Shown here: piece by piece, positions 8,982 through 17,130 of the stretch
Position numbering within the stretch: the stretch's first letter is position 1
How the letters are laid out: each line of letters starts with the position of its first letter
Assembly: GCF_900103975.1 (NCBI RefSeq)
Contig: NZ_FNIR01000008.1
Location: forward strand, 1-64,000
DNA: 64,000 nt
Direction: 5' to 3'
Origin: Klenkia soli
GTDB lineage: Bacteria > Actinomycetota > Actinomycetes > Mycobacteriales > Geodermatophilaceae
Made by a program: the position numbers and the translations under genes
The notes under the pieces: model-generated
Databases searched by the model: none
What the model was told of the DNA's origin: nothing
The model's input: the letters and a program-made list of their open reading frames with translations, nothing else

Positions 8982-10090
8982 GGATCCTGCACGTGGCCGC
9001 CCTGGTCAGCGCCGACGGCGCGTACGGCGGCCCGGTCTCGGTGGCCACCGACCAGGTCGCGGCGCTGCGCTCGGCCGGGCACGAGGTGACCCTGGTCGCC
9101 GGCCGGGACGCCGCATCCCGCCCCGACCACCCCGCCACGCGGCTGTTCCGCGCCCGCCGACCGCGGGCCGACGGCTTCGCCGGCATGGTGGCCCCGGGGG
9201 TGCCGGCCTGGGTGCTGCGGCACGCCCGCCGGTACGACGTCGTCCACGTCCACCTGACCCGCGACCTGGTCACGCTGCCGGCGGCCTGGCTGGCCGACCG
9301 GCTCGGCGTGCCCGTCGTCGTCCAGACCCACGGCCAGGTGCGGGCCGAGCACGGCCGGCTGCAGGGCGTGCTGGACGCGCTGTGGACCCGCCGGCTCATC
9401 GGACGCTCGCGGTTCCTGGCGCTGACCGGTCACGAGGCCGCCGACCTGCAGCGCCAGGGCGTCCCCGCCGACCGCGTCGACCGGGTCGTCAACGGCGTGC
9501 CCCTCGCCCGGGAGGTCGCCGCCGCGCCGGGCGCCGGTCCGCGGGTGCTGTTCGTGTCCCGGCTCGCCGACCGCAAGCGACCGGTCGCCTTCGTGCAGGC
9601 GGCCGCGCTGGTGCACGCCGTCCGCCCGGACGTCCGGTTCGAGCTCTGGGGGCCCGACGGCGGCGAGGCACCGGCGGTGGACGCCGCGATCGCGGCGTCC
9701 GGCATCGCCGCGGTCTGCGCCCGGCGCGGGCCGACCAGCCCGGCGGGCGCCCGCGAGCTGCTGGCCGGCGGTCAGCTCTTCGTGCTGCCCAGCGTGGCCG
9801 AACCGTTCCCCATGGCCGTGCTGGAGGCGCTCGGCGCCGGCCTGCCGGTGGTGCTGACCACCGAGACGGGCCTGAGCGCCGCGGTGGCCGAGGCCGGAGC
9901 CGGTGCCGTCACCGACGGGTCGCCGCAGGAGCTGGCCGACGCCGTCCTCCGGCTGCTGGGGCCGGCGGCCTGGCAGGAGGCCGCCACGGCCGCGCGCGAG
10001 CTGGCCCGGAGCCGCTACGCGATGGACGTCGTGGTGGCCACGCTGGAGGAGACCTACCGGCGGGCGGTCACGGAGCGCCGACCGGGCTGA
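8978..10090 (+). CDS. Glycosyltransferase family 4
   Basis: A 370-residue GT-B glycosyltransferase starting at a GTG that overlaps the polymerase stop (GTGA). The N-terminus MRILHVAAL with GAYGGPVSVATDQ is the classic acceptor-domain start. YDVVHVHLTRD, VVVQTHGQVR, FVSRLADRKRP and SVAEPFPMAVLEALGAGLP (E-x7-E donor site) follow. It should act in the same pathway as the other glycosyltransferases. Its last 23 bases overlap the 3' end of the convergent flippase gene, leaving no room for a terminator between them. Confidence 0.87.
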   Translation: MRILHVAALVSADGAYGGPVSVATDQVAALRSAGHEVTLVAGRDAASRPDHPATRLFRARRPRADGFAGMVAPGVPAWVLRHARRYDVVHVHLTRDLVTLPAAWLADRLGVPVVVQTHGQVRAEHGRLQGVLDALWTRRLIGRSRFLALTGHEAADLQRQGVPADRVDRVVNGVPLAREVAAAPGAGPRVLFVSRLADRKRPVAFVQAAALVHAVRPDVRFELWGPDGGEAPAVDAAIAASGIAAVCARRGPTSPAGARELLAGGQLFVLPSVAEPFPMAVLEALGAGLPVVLTTETGLSAAVAEAGAGAVTDGSPQELADAVLRLLGPAAWQEAATAARELARSRYAMDVVVATLEETYRRAVTERRPG

Positions 10091-11339
10091 CCTCGCCGGC
10101 TGGTCCGGCGACGCCCTCCCGGTGCCGGGCTGCCCGGAACACGAACACCCATGCCACCGCCGACACCACCGCGCTGACCAGCAGCCCGGCGGGGACCGCG
10201 GCCACCCGCAGCTCGTCCGAGGCCGTCGAGGCCACCCACAGCAGGGCCACGGTGGCCAGCAGCCCGGCCGCGCGGGGGGCGATCACCGAGCGGGGCCGGT
10301 TCAGCGCCCGCACCCCGGCCCCCAGCGGCGCGGTGACCGCGTTGAGCAGGGTCACCGCCCCGAGGGTGCCGGCCAGCAGCAGGAAGGTGCCCCCGGGCAG
10401 CAGGTCCCGGCCCGAGACGAACCAGACGACCGGGAAGGCGATGCCGCACCAGGCCAGCGTGATCAGGCCGTAGACCAGGGAGGTGCGCAGCATCCGGCCG
10501 AAGAACGACCGCACGGCGTCCTGCTCGCCCAGCCGGTGGGCGTCGCCCAGGAAGCTCAGCGCGATCACGTTGTAGAGCGTGTTCACCGGCGAGAGGCTGC
10601 TCTGCATCAGCCGCAGCACGCCGACCACCGCTGTGGCGGTGTACAGCTGGCCGAACACCAGCGGCAGCAGCAGGCTGGCCTGGCCCAGACCGGCGTCCAG
10701 GGTGACCCAGCGCCCGGGGCGCCAGGCCTCCCGGAAGGTGACCTGCCGGTCCGGGCCGCCGGGGGCCGCCGTGGCGATCCAGGCGCAGCCCGCCGACACC
10801 AGCGCCGACGCGCCCCAGCCGAGCAGGAACAGCTCCGCCGACCCGGTGCCGACGGCCAGCAGGACGACGACGCCGAGCAGCCACACGCCGTCGGCGAGGT
10901 TGACCTCGCGCCACCGTTCCCGGCTGATCAGGTGGTAGCGCAACGCGTCCTGCGCGCAGACGGCGATGCCCACGGCGACCATCAGGGCCACCGTCGCGAC
11001 GGCCGCCCGGGGGTCGTCGAGGAGGGTGACCCCCGCCGCGACCAGGGCGACCGCGGTGCCGAGCACGGGGGCGACGGTCAGGGCCCACGACCGGGGCAGG
11101 ACGGCGCGACCGACCTCCCGCTGGACGGCGAGCCCGCCCTCGTAGACGCAGCGGCCCAGGGTCAGCGCGAGGAAGAAGAAGGTCTGCTGGAGCGCGAACC
11201 GGTCGAAGCCGGCCCCCGACAGGGTCAGGCTGGCCCCGCCCAGGGCGAGGATGTTGCTGCCGCCGGAGAGCACCTGGTTGATCGCCAGGTTGCCCCCGCG
11301 CCGCGGGATGCGGGCGAGCACTCCGCGCAGCCGCGCCAC
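10068..11339 (-). CDS. Wzx-like polysaccharide flippase (membrane protein)
   Basis: A 423-residue hydrophobic protein with about 12 predicted membrane helices, of the polysaccharide-transporter/MOP type expected to flip the lipid-linked repeat unit. Helix-rich stretches include FALQQTFFFLALTLGRCVYE, ATVALMVAVGIAVCAQDA and LLPLVFGQLYTATAVVGVLR. No single motif is diagnostic, so the call rests on topology and its place beside a Wzy polymerase. I prefer GTG 11339, which has a strong GGAGG ribosome site seven bases upstream, over the longer in-frame GTG at 11381, which has none. It may be transcribed together with the upstream PHP gene, 76 bases away. Confidence 0.7.
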   Translation of the reverse strand: MARLRGVLARIPRRGGNLAINQVLSGGSNILALGGASLTLSGAGFDRFALQQTFFFLALTLGRCVYEGGLAVQREVGRAVLPRSWALTVAPVLGTAVALVAAGVTLLDDPRAAVATVALMVAVGIAVCAQDALRYHLISRERWREVNLADGVWLLGVVVLLAVGTGSAELFLLGWGASALVSAGCAWIATAAPGGPDRQVTFREAWRPGRWVTLDAGLGQASLLLPLVFGQLYTATAVVGVLRLMQSSLSPVNTLYNVIALSFLGDAHRLGEQDAVRSFFGRMLRTSLVYGLITLAWCGIAFPVVWFVSGRDLLPGGTFLLLAGTLGAVTLLNAVTAPLGAGVRALNRPRSVIAPRAAGLLATVALLWVASTASDELRVAAVPAGLLVSAVVSAVAWVFVFRAARHREGVAGPAGEVSPVGAP

Positions 11340-11415
11340 CTGTGCACCTCCGTCGCCGGTGGACACCCACCGGCGGGCCACGCTAGCGCCTGGACCGGGT
11401 GCGGCGGAGGAGGCG

Positions 11416-12453
11416 TCACCCCTCCGAGCGGGTCAGCAGGTCGTCGGCGGTGCGGGTGTTGATCACCCGGTCGGCGGTGATGCCGGCGACGGCGGCCTTC
11501 TCGCAGCCCGCGCCCTGCCAGTCCAGCTGACCCGGCGCGTGCGCGTCGGTGTCGATCGCGAACTCGCAGCCGAGGTCGGCGGCCAGCTGCAGCAGCCGGC
11601 TCGGCGGGTCCAGCCGCTCGGGGCGGGAGTTGATCTCGACGGCGGTGCCGTGCTCGACGCAGGCGCGGAACACCGCCTCGGCGTCGAACTCGCTCTCGGG
11701 GCGCGGCTTCTGCTGCTTGCCGCCGCGCTGGGTGCGCTCGACCAGCAGCCGCCCGGTGCAGTGCCCGAGGACGTCGGTGTGCGGGTTCTCGACGGCGGCC
11801 AGCATGCGCGGGGTCATCTGCGACGCCGGGGCGCGCAGCTCGGAGTGCACGCTGGCCACCACGACGTCGACCCGGGCCAGCAGCTCGTCGGTCTGGTCGA
11901 GGGTGCCGTCGGCGTTGATGTCGCACTCGATGCCGGTGAGGATGCGGAACGGGGCCAGCTCGGCGTTCAGCTCGGCCACGACGTCCAGCTGCCGGGCCAG
12001 CCGCTCGGCGCTCAACCCGTTGGCCACCGTCAGCCGGGGGGAGTGGTCGGTCAGCGCCAGGTACTCGTGGCCGATGCCGATCGCGGCCAGCGCCATCTCG
12101 CGGATGGGGCTGCCGCCGTCGGACCACTCGGAGTGCGTGTGCAGGTCGCCCCGCAGCGCGTTGCGCAGCTCGCCCGCGGCGCCCTCGAGCGCGGTGGGCG
12201 GGTGCTGGGCCTTGAGGTCGGCGAGGTAGTCGGGCTCGTCACCGGCGTGCGCCTGCAGCACGACGGTCGCCGTCTTCGCCCCGATGCCCTTGAGGTCGGT
12301 GAGGGTCCTCGTGCGGATCCGCCGCTCGAGCTCGGCGTCGGACAACCCCTCGACCACGTGCGCGGCCGTGCGGAAGGCCGACACCCGGTAGGTGGGTTCG
12401 CGGGCGCGCTCCAGGAGGAACGCGATCCTCCGGAGCGCGTCCGCGGGGGTCAC
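11416..12453 (-). CDS. PHP-domain phosphoesterase with Pol X-type helix-hairpin-helix N-terminus
   Basis: A 345-residue protein. Residues 1-85 resemble the 8-kDa helix-hairpin-helix domain of family X DNA polymerases (LTDLKGIGAKTATVVLQA). Residues 100-345 are a PHP metal-dependent phosphoesterase with metal-binding motifs DLHTHSEWSDG, LTDHS, GIECDI, VASVHS, VEINSRP and IDTDAHA. The nucleotidyltransferase palm that lies between these parts in full bacterial PolX is missing. A DNA-end or nucleotide phosphoesterase role is likely but unproven. The GTG start at 12453 overlaps the stop of the DoxX-family gene, so the two are translationally coupled. Confidence 0.85.
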   Translation of the reverse strand: MTPADALRRIAFLLERAREPTYRVSAFRTAAHVVEGLSDAELERRIRTRTLTDLKGIGAKTATVVLQAHAGDEPDYLADLKAQHPPTALEGAAGELRNALRGDLHTHSEWSDGGSPIREMALAAIGIGHEYLALTDHSPRLTVANGLSAERLARQLDVVAELNAELAPFRILTGIECDINADGTLDQTDELLARVDVVVASVHSELRAPASQMTPRMLAAVENPHTDVLGHCTGRLLVERTQRGGKQQKPRPESEFDAEAVFRACVEHGTAVEINSRPERLDPPSRLLQLAADLGCEFAIDTDAHAPGQLDWQGAGCEKAAVAGITADRVINTRTADDLLTRSEG

Positions 12454-13040
12454 GAGAGGCCGATCTCCTTGCCGACCTTCTTGGCCTGCTTCTTCAGCTT
12501 GCGCTGGGTGCGGCCGCGGCTGGCCTTCTTCTGCGCCTTCTCGGCCTTCTTGGCGGCCTTCTCGTAGCGCGCCTCGGCCTTCGCGATGGCCTTGTCGCCG
12601 GCCCGGCGCACCCGCCAGCCGGTCGAGGGCTTGCCCTCGGTGTCGACGGCGGCGAGCAGCAGCCCGCCCAGCAGCCCGGCGTTCTTCAGGAAGTGCGCCT
12701 GGTTGCTGAACTTCTTCTCGGGGTCGGAGTCCTCCCAGAAGCGGTGCCCGGCCAGGGTCGTGGGCACGACCGAGCCGGCCAGCGCGAGGGCCGAGAGGCG
12801 GGGGAAGCGGCCGAGGGCGAACAGCACCCCGGCGCCGACCTTGACCCCGGCGTCGATCTTCACCCACTGCTCGACGTCGCGGGACACCTCGACGGGCAGC
12901 TGCTCGTCGGCGACCTGGGCGATCTGGTCCACGACCTTCGTGGCCCCGGGCACCCGGCTCTGGGGGTCGCGCAGGGTGCTGATGCCGCCGTACACGAACG
13001 AGGCGGCGAGCAGGGGGCGGGCGATCCGGCGGACCAGCAT
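12450..13040 (-). CDS. DoxX-family membrane protein
   Basis: A 196-residue protein with the DoxX pattern: a first membrane helix ending in YGGISTLRDP, followed by helices at about 65-85 and 90-110 (GAGVLFALGRFPRLSALALAG) and a short one near LLGGLLLAAVD. The last 60 residues are very Lys/Arg-rich (EKAQKKASRGRTQRKLKKQ) and probably cytoplasmic. I chose ATG 13040, preceded by AGAGG, over an upstream frame that would add an Arg-rich leader. The exact function of DoxX proteins is unclear; several are linked to redox or thiosulfate chemistry. It is the first gene of a two-gene unit with the PHP protein. Confidence 0.8.
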   Translation of the reverse strand: MLVRRIARPLLAASFVYGGISTLRDPQSRVPGATKVVDQIAQVADEQLPVEVSRDVEQWVKIDAGVKVGAGVLFALGRFPRLSALALAGSVVPTTLAGHRFWEDSDPEKKFSNQAHFLKNAGLLGGLLLAAVDTEGKPSTGWRVRRAGDKAIAKAEARYEKAAKKAEKAQKKASRGRTQRKLKKQAKKVGKEIGLS

Positions 13041-13184
13041 GGGGGAGTACCTCTTCCATCGACGGCGTCGGCGGGTGCCGTGCCCGATCGGTCGCACGGC
13101 GAACCCTCACCGCGACCGTAGTGATGCCGGACTCCCCGCGCCTGCTGTCAGCCAGTTGTCACAGTTCTCCGGGACACTGGGTCG

Positions 13185-13907
13185 GTGCTCACCGCCCCGC
13201 CCACCCCCACCCGGGTGCGCGACGACACCTGGCTGTGGGCGCTGGCCGGGTTGGCGCTGGGCCTGTTCGGCCTGGGGTTCCTGGTCCGGTGGCGGTGCAC
13301 GGTCGGCCCCTGCTCGCTGGGCGGCGCCGAGTGGATCTTCGACCTGGACGCCGTCGGTGGTCTGCCGCGGCTCTACACCACCTCGTTGTTCGTCGCCGCG
13401 ACGGTCTGCGCGGTGCGGGCGGTCGCCCGCTCGCGCGGCCGGCACGCGCTGTGGTGGCTGGCGGTCGCGCTGATCGGGGTCGGGCTGGTGTTCGCGAAGC
13501 TGGTCAGCGCGCACTCGGTGCTCGAGGGGTGGGACGGCGCCGGGTACACCCTCGCCGTCGGCAGCCTGGCCAGCGCGGTGGGCCTGCCGGTGCTCGGGGT
13601 GCTCGGCCGGGTGTGGCGGGTGCCGGGCGCTCGGGCCGTCGTCCTCGCCCTGGCCGTGTACGCACTGGCGGCGCTGGGGCTCGACGTCCTCACCGGGTCC
13701 GTGGTGCTCGCCGACCCCCGCCCGCTCCCGGTGGCCGCGGCCACCTTCGTCGAGGAGCTGGGCGAGGCGCTGACCGCGCTCACGCTGCTCGCCGTCCTGG
13801 TCCGCCGGATACCTCCGCCCAGAAACCGCGGTCTCCGGGAAAGGGTCGCGCACGACACGTCTCCGAGAACCGCGGTTCCCGGGAGCGGGGTTCAGCGGGT
13901 GCAGTAG
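13185..13907 (+). CDS. Unrecognised six-helix membrane protein
   Basis: A 240-residue protein that I do not recognise. About six hydrophobic segments are visible, starting with LWALAGLALGLFGLGFLV at residues 16-34 and ending with ALTALTLLAVLVRR near 210. The start is a GTG at 13185 with no strong ribosome site. The C-terminal 30 residues are polar and are encoded by DNA that contains two palindromic repeats, so this tail may be secondary. The 3' end overlaps the convergent PAP2-DAGK gene by 16 bases. Confidence 0.6.
   Translation: MLTAPPTPTRVRDDTWLWALAGLALGLFGLGFLVRWRCTVGPCSLGGAEWIFDLDAVGGLPRLYTTSLFVAATVCAVRAVARSRGRHALWWLAVALIGVGLVFAKLVSAHSVLEGWDGAGYTLAVGSLASAVGLPVLGVLGRVWRVPGARAVVLALAVYALAALGLDVLTGSVVLADPRPLPVAAATFVEELGEALTALTLLAVLVRRIPPPRNRGLRERVAHDTSPRTAVPGSGVQRVQ
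13821..13882. repeat. Two copies of a palindrome centred on AACCGCGGTT
   Basis: Near-palindromes centred at 13828/13829 and 13872/13873 each contain ACCGCGG flanked by purine-rich and CCGGGA arms. The second (13863-13882) has a stem of about ten pairs with one mismatch. They lie at the convergent junction of the membrane-protein and PAP2-DAGK genes. The same palindrome recurs at 19986 and, in variant form, at 31561, also between convergent genes. A terminator role is likely. Confidence 0.65.
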
Positions 13908-15331
13908 ACGACCAGGCGCCGGCGCTTGGTGAACACGAACTCCGTCCGCGGGTCGCCGGTCTCGCCGTCGTAGGCCACCGGCTGCGGGCCCGAGCGCGAG
14001 ACCACCCGCAGCTCCCGCACCTGGAACTGCCGGTACGAGCGGCTGTGCTCGCTGACCCCCAGCAGCGTCGCCAGCACCGCCCGGGTGCGACCGAACCGCA
14101 GGTCGGCCCGCAGGTACTGGACGTCGAGCAGGCCGTCCTCCAGGGAGGGCCGCCACGCGGGGGAGAGCCCGCGCGGGCTGTACACCCCGTTGCCGACGAA
14201 CAGGATCCAGGCGCTGACCCGGCGGCCGTCGAGGTCGAGCTCGACCGGCGAGCCGTGCCGCAGCACCTGCCCGGCGGCCACCGTGAGCGCCAGCCACTTG
14301 CCGAGCTTCCCCGACATCGTGTCCCGCCGGCGGACCATCTCCGGGTAGCTGCCGATGCTCGCGGTGTTCAGGAACGGGGTGCCGTTGACCGCCGCGACGT
14401 CCACCAGCACGCCGTCGCCGGCCTCGACCGCCCGCGCCGCCTCGGCCGGCGTGGCCACCCCGACGTCCCGGGCGAAGTGGTTCAGCGTGCCCGCCGGCAG
14501 CACCGCCAGCGGCAACCCGTGCTCGAGCGCCACTGCGGCCGCCGCGGCCACCGAGCCGTCGCCGCCGGCCACCCCCAGGGCCCGCGCGCCGCCCCGCACG
14601 GCCTGCTCGAGCAGGTCGGTGACCGAGTGCTCGTCGTCGATGTCGGTGACCACGGCGCCCGGCAGCAGCGCGGCGATGTCCGCGGCGGGGTCGTAGTCCT
14701 GGTCGCCCGAGCGCGGGTTCACCGCCACGTGCAGGCCGGCACCCCCGGGCAGGGCAGGTGCGCGCTCCGTCGTCCGCACCTCCGCCGGGGTCGTCGGCCG
14801 GACCCGCCACCAGTGCTGCGTGGCCGCGGCGACCGCCGCGCCGACCGCCATCCCGGCGACGACGTCCCCGGGGTAGTGCACGCCGACGTGCACCCGCGAG
14901 TACCCGACACCCAGCGCGACCGGGGCCACCAGTGCACCGGCCAGCGGGCTCTCCAGCGCCACGCCGGTCGCGAACGCGGCCGCCGACGCCGAGTGCCCGC
15001 TCGGGAAGGACAGCGTGTGCAGCGACCGGTCCAGGGCGCGGCCCTGGGTGACCGCGGCCGCGTCGGGCCGCACCCGGCCGAACAACGGCTTGAGGACGAC
15101 GTTCACCAGCGCGCTGGACACCAGCAACGAGCCCACCCCGCGGACGGCGGCCCGCCGCGGGGCGCCCTTCTTGGCGCCGAGCACGAGCCCGACCCCCAGC
15201 CAGAGCTTGCCGTGGTCGGCCGCCTCGGACAGCCGGCGGAGCGCGCCGTCCAGGGGCGTGGCCGGCAGCCGGCCGACCCGGGCCTGCAGGCGGGCGTCGA
15301 ACCGGCGGGCGGCGGAGCGGGAGAGGGCCAC
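13892..15331 (-). CDS. PAP2 phosphatase-diacylglycerol kinase fusion
   Basis: A 479-residue two-domain lipid enzyme. Residues 1-175 form a PAP2 phosphatase with all three signature motifs: KPLFGRVRPD, PSGHSA and SRVHVGVHYPGD. Residues 205-479 form a diacylglycerol/lipid kinase catalytic domain with GVAGGDGSVAAAA and LPAGTLNHFARD. The fusion is known in actinobacteria and probably handles phosphatidate or undecaprenyl-type lipids at the membrane. Exact substrates are not visible. GTG 15331 is chosen because the first conserved residues follow it closely; the frame is open for 1.5 kb upstream but that part is the antisense of two other genes. Confidence 0.88.
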   Translation of the reverse strand: MALSRSAARRFDARLQARVGRLPATPLDGALRRLSEAADHGKLWLGVGLVLGAKKGAPRRAAVRGVGSLLVSSALVNVVLKPLFGRVRPDAAAVTQGRALDRSLHTLSFPSGHSASAAAFATGVALESPLAGALVAPVALGVGYSRVHVGVHYPGDVVAGMAVGAAVAAATQHWWRVRPTTPAEVRTTERAPALPGGAGLHVAVNPRSGDQDYDPAADIAALLPGAVVTDIDDEHSVTDLLEQAVRGGARALGVAGGDGSVAAAAAVALEHGLPLAVLPAGTLNHFARDVGVATPAEAARAVEAGDGVLVDVAAVNGTPFLNTASIGSYPEMVRRRDTMSGKLGKWLALTVAAGQVLRHGSPVELDLDGRRVSAWILFVGNGVYSPRGLSPAWRPSLEDGLLDVQYLRADLRFGRTRAVLATLLGVSEHSRSYRQFQVRELRVVSRSGPQPVAYDGETGDPRTEFVFTKRRRLVVYCTR

Positions 15332-15451
15332 GGGTGCGGACGCTAACCGGCCCCACCCGTCGGGGTGAGATCGCACCCGTGGGGGTGAGGGCGGGCGGGC
15401 CGCGGGTCGATGTGGCGGGAGTACCGAACGCCACCTGATCGAGGGATTCCC

Positions 15452-16462
15452 GTGCGCACCCGCCTCCGCCTGCTGCCCCTGCTCGCCGCCGCCCTGGTCG
15501 GCGCCGTCGCCGTCGCCGGCCCTGCCGCAGCGGACCCCGCGGCGTCGTCGACCAGCGCCGCACCGACCTCGGCCGCGCCCACCAGCAGCGCGCCGACGAC
15601 GGACCCGGCCCCGCCGTCCACGGTCGCCCCGACGCCCACCCAGGCCCCGGTGCCCACGGTCGACCCGGCCCCGGTGCCTGCCCCCGAGCCGGTGGCCGTG
15701 CCGACCTCGGCCGCGCCGACCTCGGCCCCCGTCGCCGCGGCACCCTCGACCAGTTCCTCGCGGCCGAGGCCGCGGGTCACCACCACCGTCGACGCCGACC
15801 TCCCGGTGCAGCCCACCACGGGCGGCTCCGCCGAGGCGGCGACCGCCACCGCGCTGGCCGCCGGTGCCGCGTCGGCCGCCCGCGACGCCGCCGGGTCCGC
15901 CGCCGAGGCCGAGGCCGGGCAGCTGCTGGTCGGCGGCTACGTCACCCGGGCCAACCGGGCCGCCGTGGTCGACCTGTCCGCCCCCGTGGACACCGTCGCC
16001 GCCGCGCTCGCCGAGGCCCGCACCGTGCAGCAGCTGGTCGCGGACCAGGTGGCGGCCGTCACCGCCTCGCTGGCCGCCGCCCAGGACTCCCGGGACGCCG
16101 CTGCGACCGCCCGCGACCAGGTGCTCGCGCTGCCGCAGACCGCCGCGGGGGTCGCCGAGCAGACCGCCTACGCCCAGCAGGTGGTGGCCGCCGCCGGCGT
16201 CTCGGTCGACCGGGCCGCCGCCGCGCTGGCCGCCGTCGAGCAGGCCGCCGCCCCGGTGGAGGACGCCGTGGCCACCCTCTCGGTGCGGGCCGACCGGATC
16301 GACCCGGCCTCGGCGTCCACGCCGCTGCCCGACGCCGCGGCGGTCTACGCGCTGGGCGCCGTCGTCGTCCTCGGGTTCGGGGTGGCCGGCACCGCCGCGG
16401 TCAGCGCTCGCCGCACCACCGTCCGCCGCCGCGTCGCCGCCGTCCGCGCCGGCCTGGTCTAG
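15452..16462 (+). CDS. Secreted Ala/Pro/Thr-rich helical protein, membrane-anchored
   Basis: A 336-residue protein of unknown function. A signal peptide (RLRLLPLLAAALVGAVAVAG, cleavage near AAADP) is followed by about 95 residues rich in Ala, Pro, Ser and Thr. A mostly helical Ala/Val/Gln region (about 120-280) with coiled-coil character comes next. A membrane helix at about 297-320 and an Arg-rich cytoplasmic end (RRTTVRRRVAAVRA) close the protein. The GTG start at 15452 follows GAGGG and makes the signal peptide canonical. The layout suggests a wall-spanning or surface protein. Its stop shares the CTAG with the stop of the convergent CGNR gene. Confidence 0.7.
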   Translation: MRTRLRLLPLLAAALVGAVAVAGPAAADPAASSTSAAPTSAAPTSSAPTTDPAPPSTVAPTPTQAPVPTVDPAPVPAPEPVAVPTSAAPTSAPVAAAPSTSSSRPRPRVTTTVDADLPVQPTTGGSAEAATATALAAGAASAARDAAGSAAEAEAGQLLVGGYVTRANRAAVVDLSAPVDTVAAALAEARTVQQLVADQVAAVTASLAAAQDSRDAAATARDQVLALPQTAAGVAEQTAYAQQVVAAAGVSVDRAAAALAAVEQAAAPVEDAVATLSVRADRIDPASASTPLPDAAAVYALGAVVVLGFGVAGTAAVSARRTTVRRRVAAVRAGLV

Positions 16463-16989
16463 CTCTTCTGGCGGGCGCGGTACGCCGCGACCGTCGAGCG
16501 GGACGAGCAGGTGTTCGAGCAGTAGCGCCGGCTGGCGTTGCGCGAGGTGTCCAGGTAGACGTTGCCGCAGCCCTCGGCCGCGCAGACGCCCACCCGCTGC
16601 CAGCCGTGCTGCACCACCACCTGCGACAACCCCATGGCCACCGTGGTGGTCAGCTGCTCGAGGGCCCCGGCCTCGGGGGCGGCGTAGTGCAGGTGCAGCT
16701 CGCCGTCGTGGTCGGTGGCGTACGGCCTCGGGGTGGCCAGGGCGAGCAGGGCGTTGAGCCGCTCCATCACCTGCGCCTGCGAGTCGGCCACGGCCACCGC
16801 GCGCACCAGGTCGGCCGTGGCACCGGCGGCCCTGGCCTGCTTGCCCGACAGCTCCAGGGCGGTGCCGTCGGTGAACCACTCGTGGTGCTCGGCGCAGAAC
16901 GCCGACGCCCACCCCGGGTCGGCGCGGTCGGCGTTGGCGAGGTCGACCGCCAGCTCGACGGCGTTGGACCCGTAGTCGTCGTAGTCCAT
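16459..16989 (-). CDS. CGNR zinc-finger transcriptional regulator
   Basis: A 176-residue protein with an N-terminal ABATE-like ligand domain and a C-terminal CGNR zinc finger. The ligands are C136, C141, C157 and C161 in the pattern CxxxxC...CSNTC, with the DNA-contact run NASRRYCS. CGNR proteins are putative stress-responsive regulators common in actinobacteria. The gene is divergent from an MFS exporter 140 bases away, so it probably controls that exporter and itself. The ATG at 16989 has GGAGG upstream (ccggaggtgtgag). Confidence 0.9.
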   Translation of the reverse strand: MDYDDYGSNAVELAVDLANADRADPGWASAFCAEHHEWFTDGTALELSGKQARAAGATADLVRAVAVADSQAQVMERLNALLALATPRPYATDHDGELHLHYAAPEAGALEQLTTTVAMGLSQVVVQHGWQRVGVCAAEGCGNVYLDTSRNASRRYCSNTCSSRSTVAAYRARQKS

Positions 16990-17026
16990 CTCACACCTCC
17001 GGCCGGGTGTAGGCGGTCATATGGCT

Positions 17027-17071
17027 TTGACTCCCTACGGGTGGTCTCGTACCGTCGGGAATGCGTAGGGA
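17027..17071 (+). promoter_or_regulatory. Candidate promoter and operator of the MFS gene
   Basis: A -35 box TTGACT (17027-17032) and a -10 box TACCGT (17050-17055) are separated by exactly 17 bases. Overlapping them is an inverted repeat TCCCTAC (17032-17038)/GTAGGGA (17065-17071), and a further CCCTACG lies at 17089-17095. The site is in the divergent region between the CGNR regulator and the exporter, so the repeats are good candidates for the regulator's operator. This is by eye only. Confidence 0.5.
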
Positions 17072-17130
17072 CCTAACCGAGGTTGGCACCCTACGATTCC
17101 CCTCCCAGATCGTTCGAAGTGAGCTCCGTC

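Noticed and set aside
13892-16912. A 1006-codon frame that would fuse PAP2-DAGK to a long upstream region.
   Set aside because: The upstream part is antisense to the secreted-protein and overlaps the CGNR gene; conserved PAP2 sequence begins after 15331.
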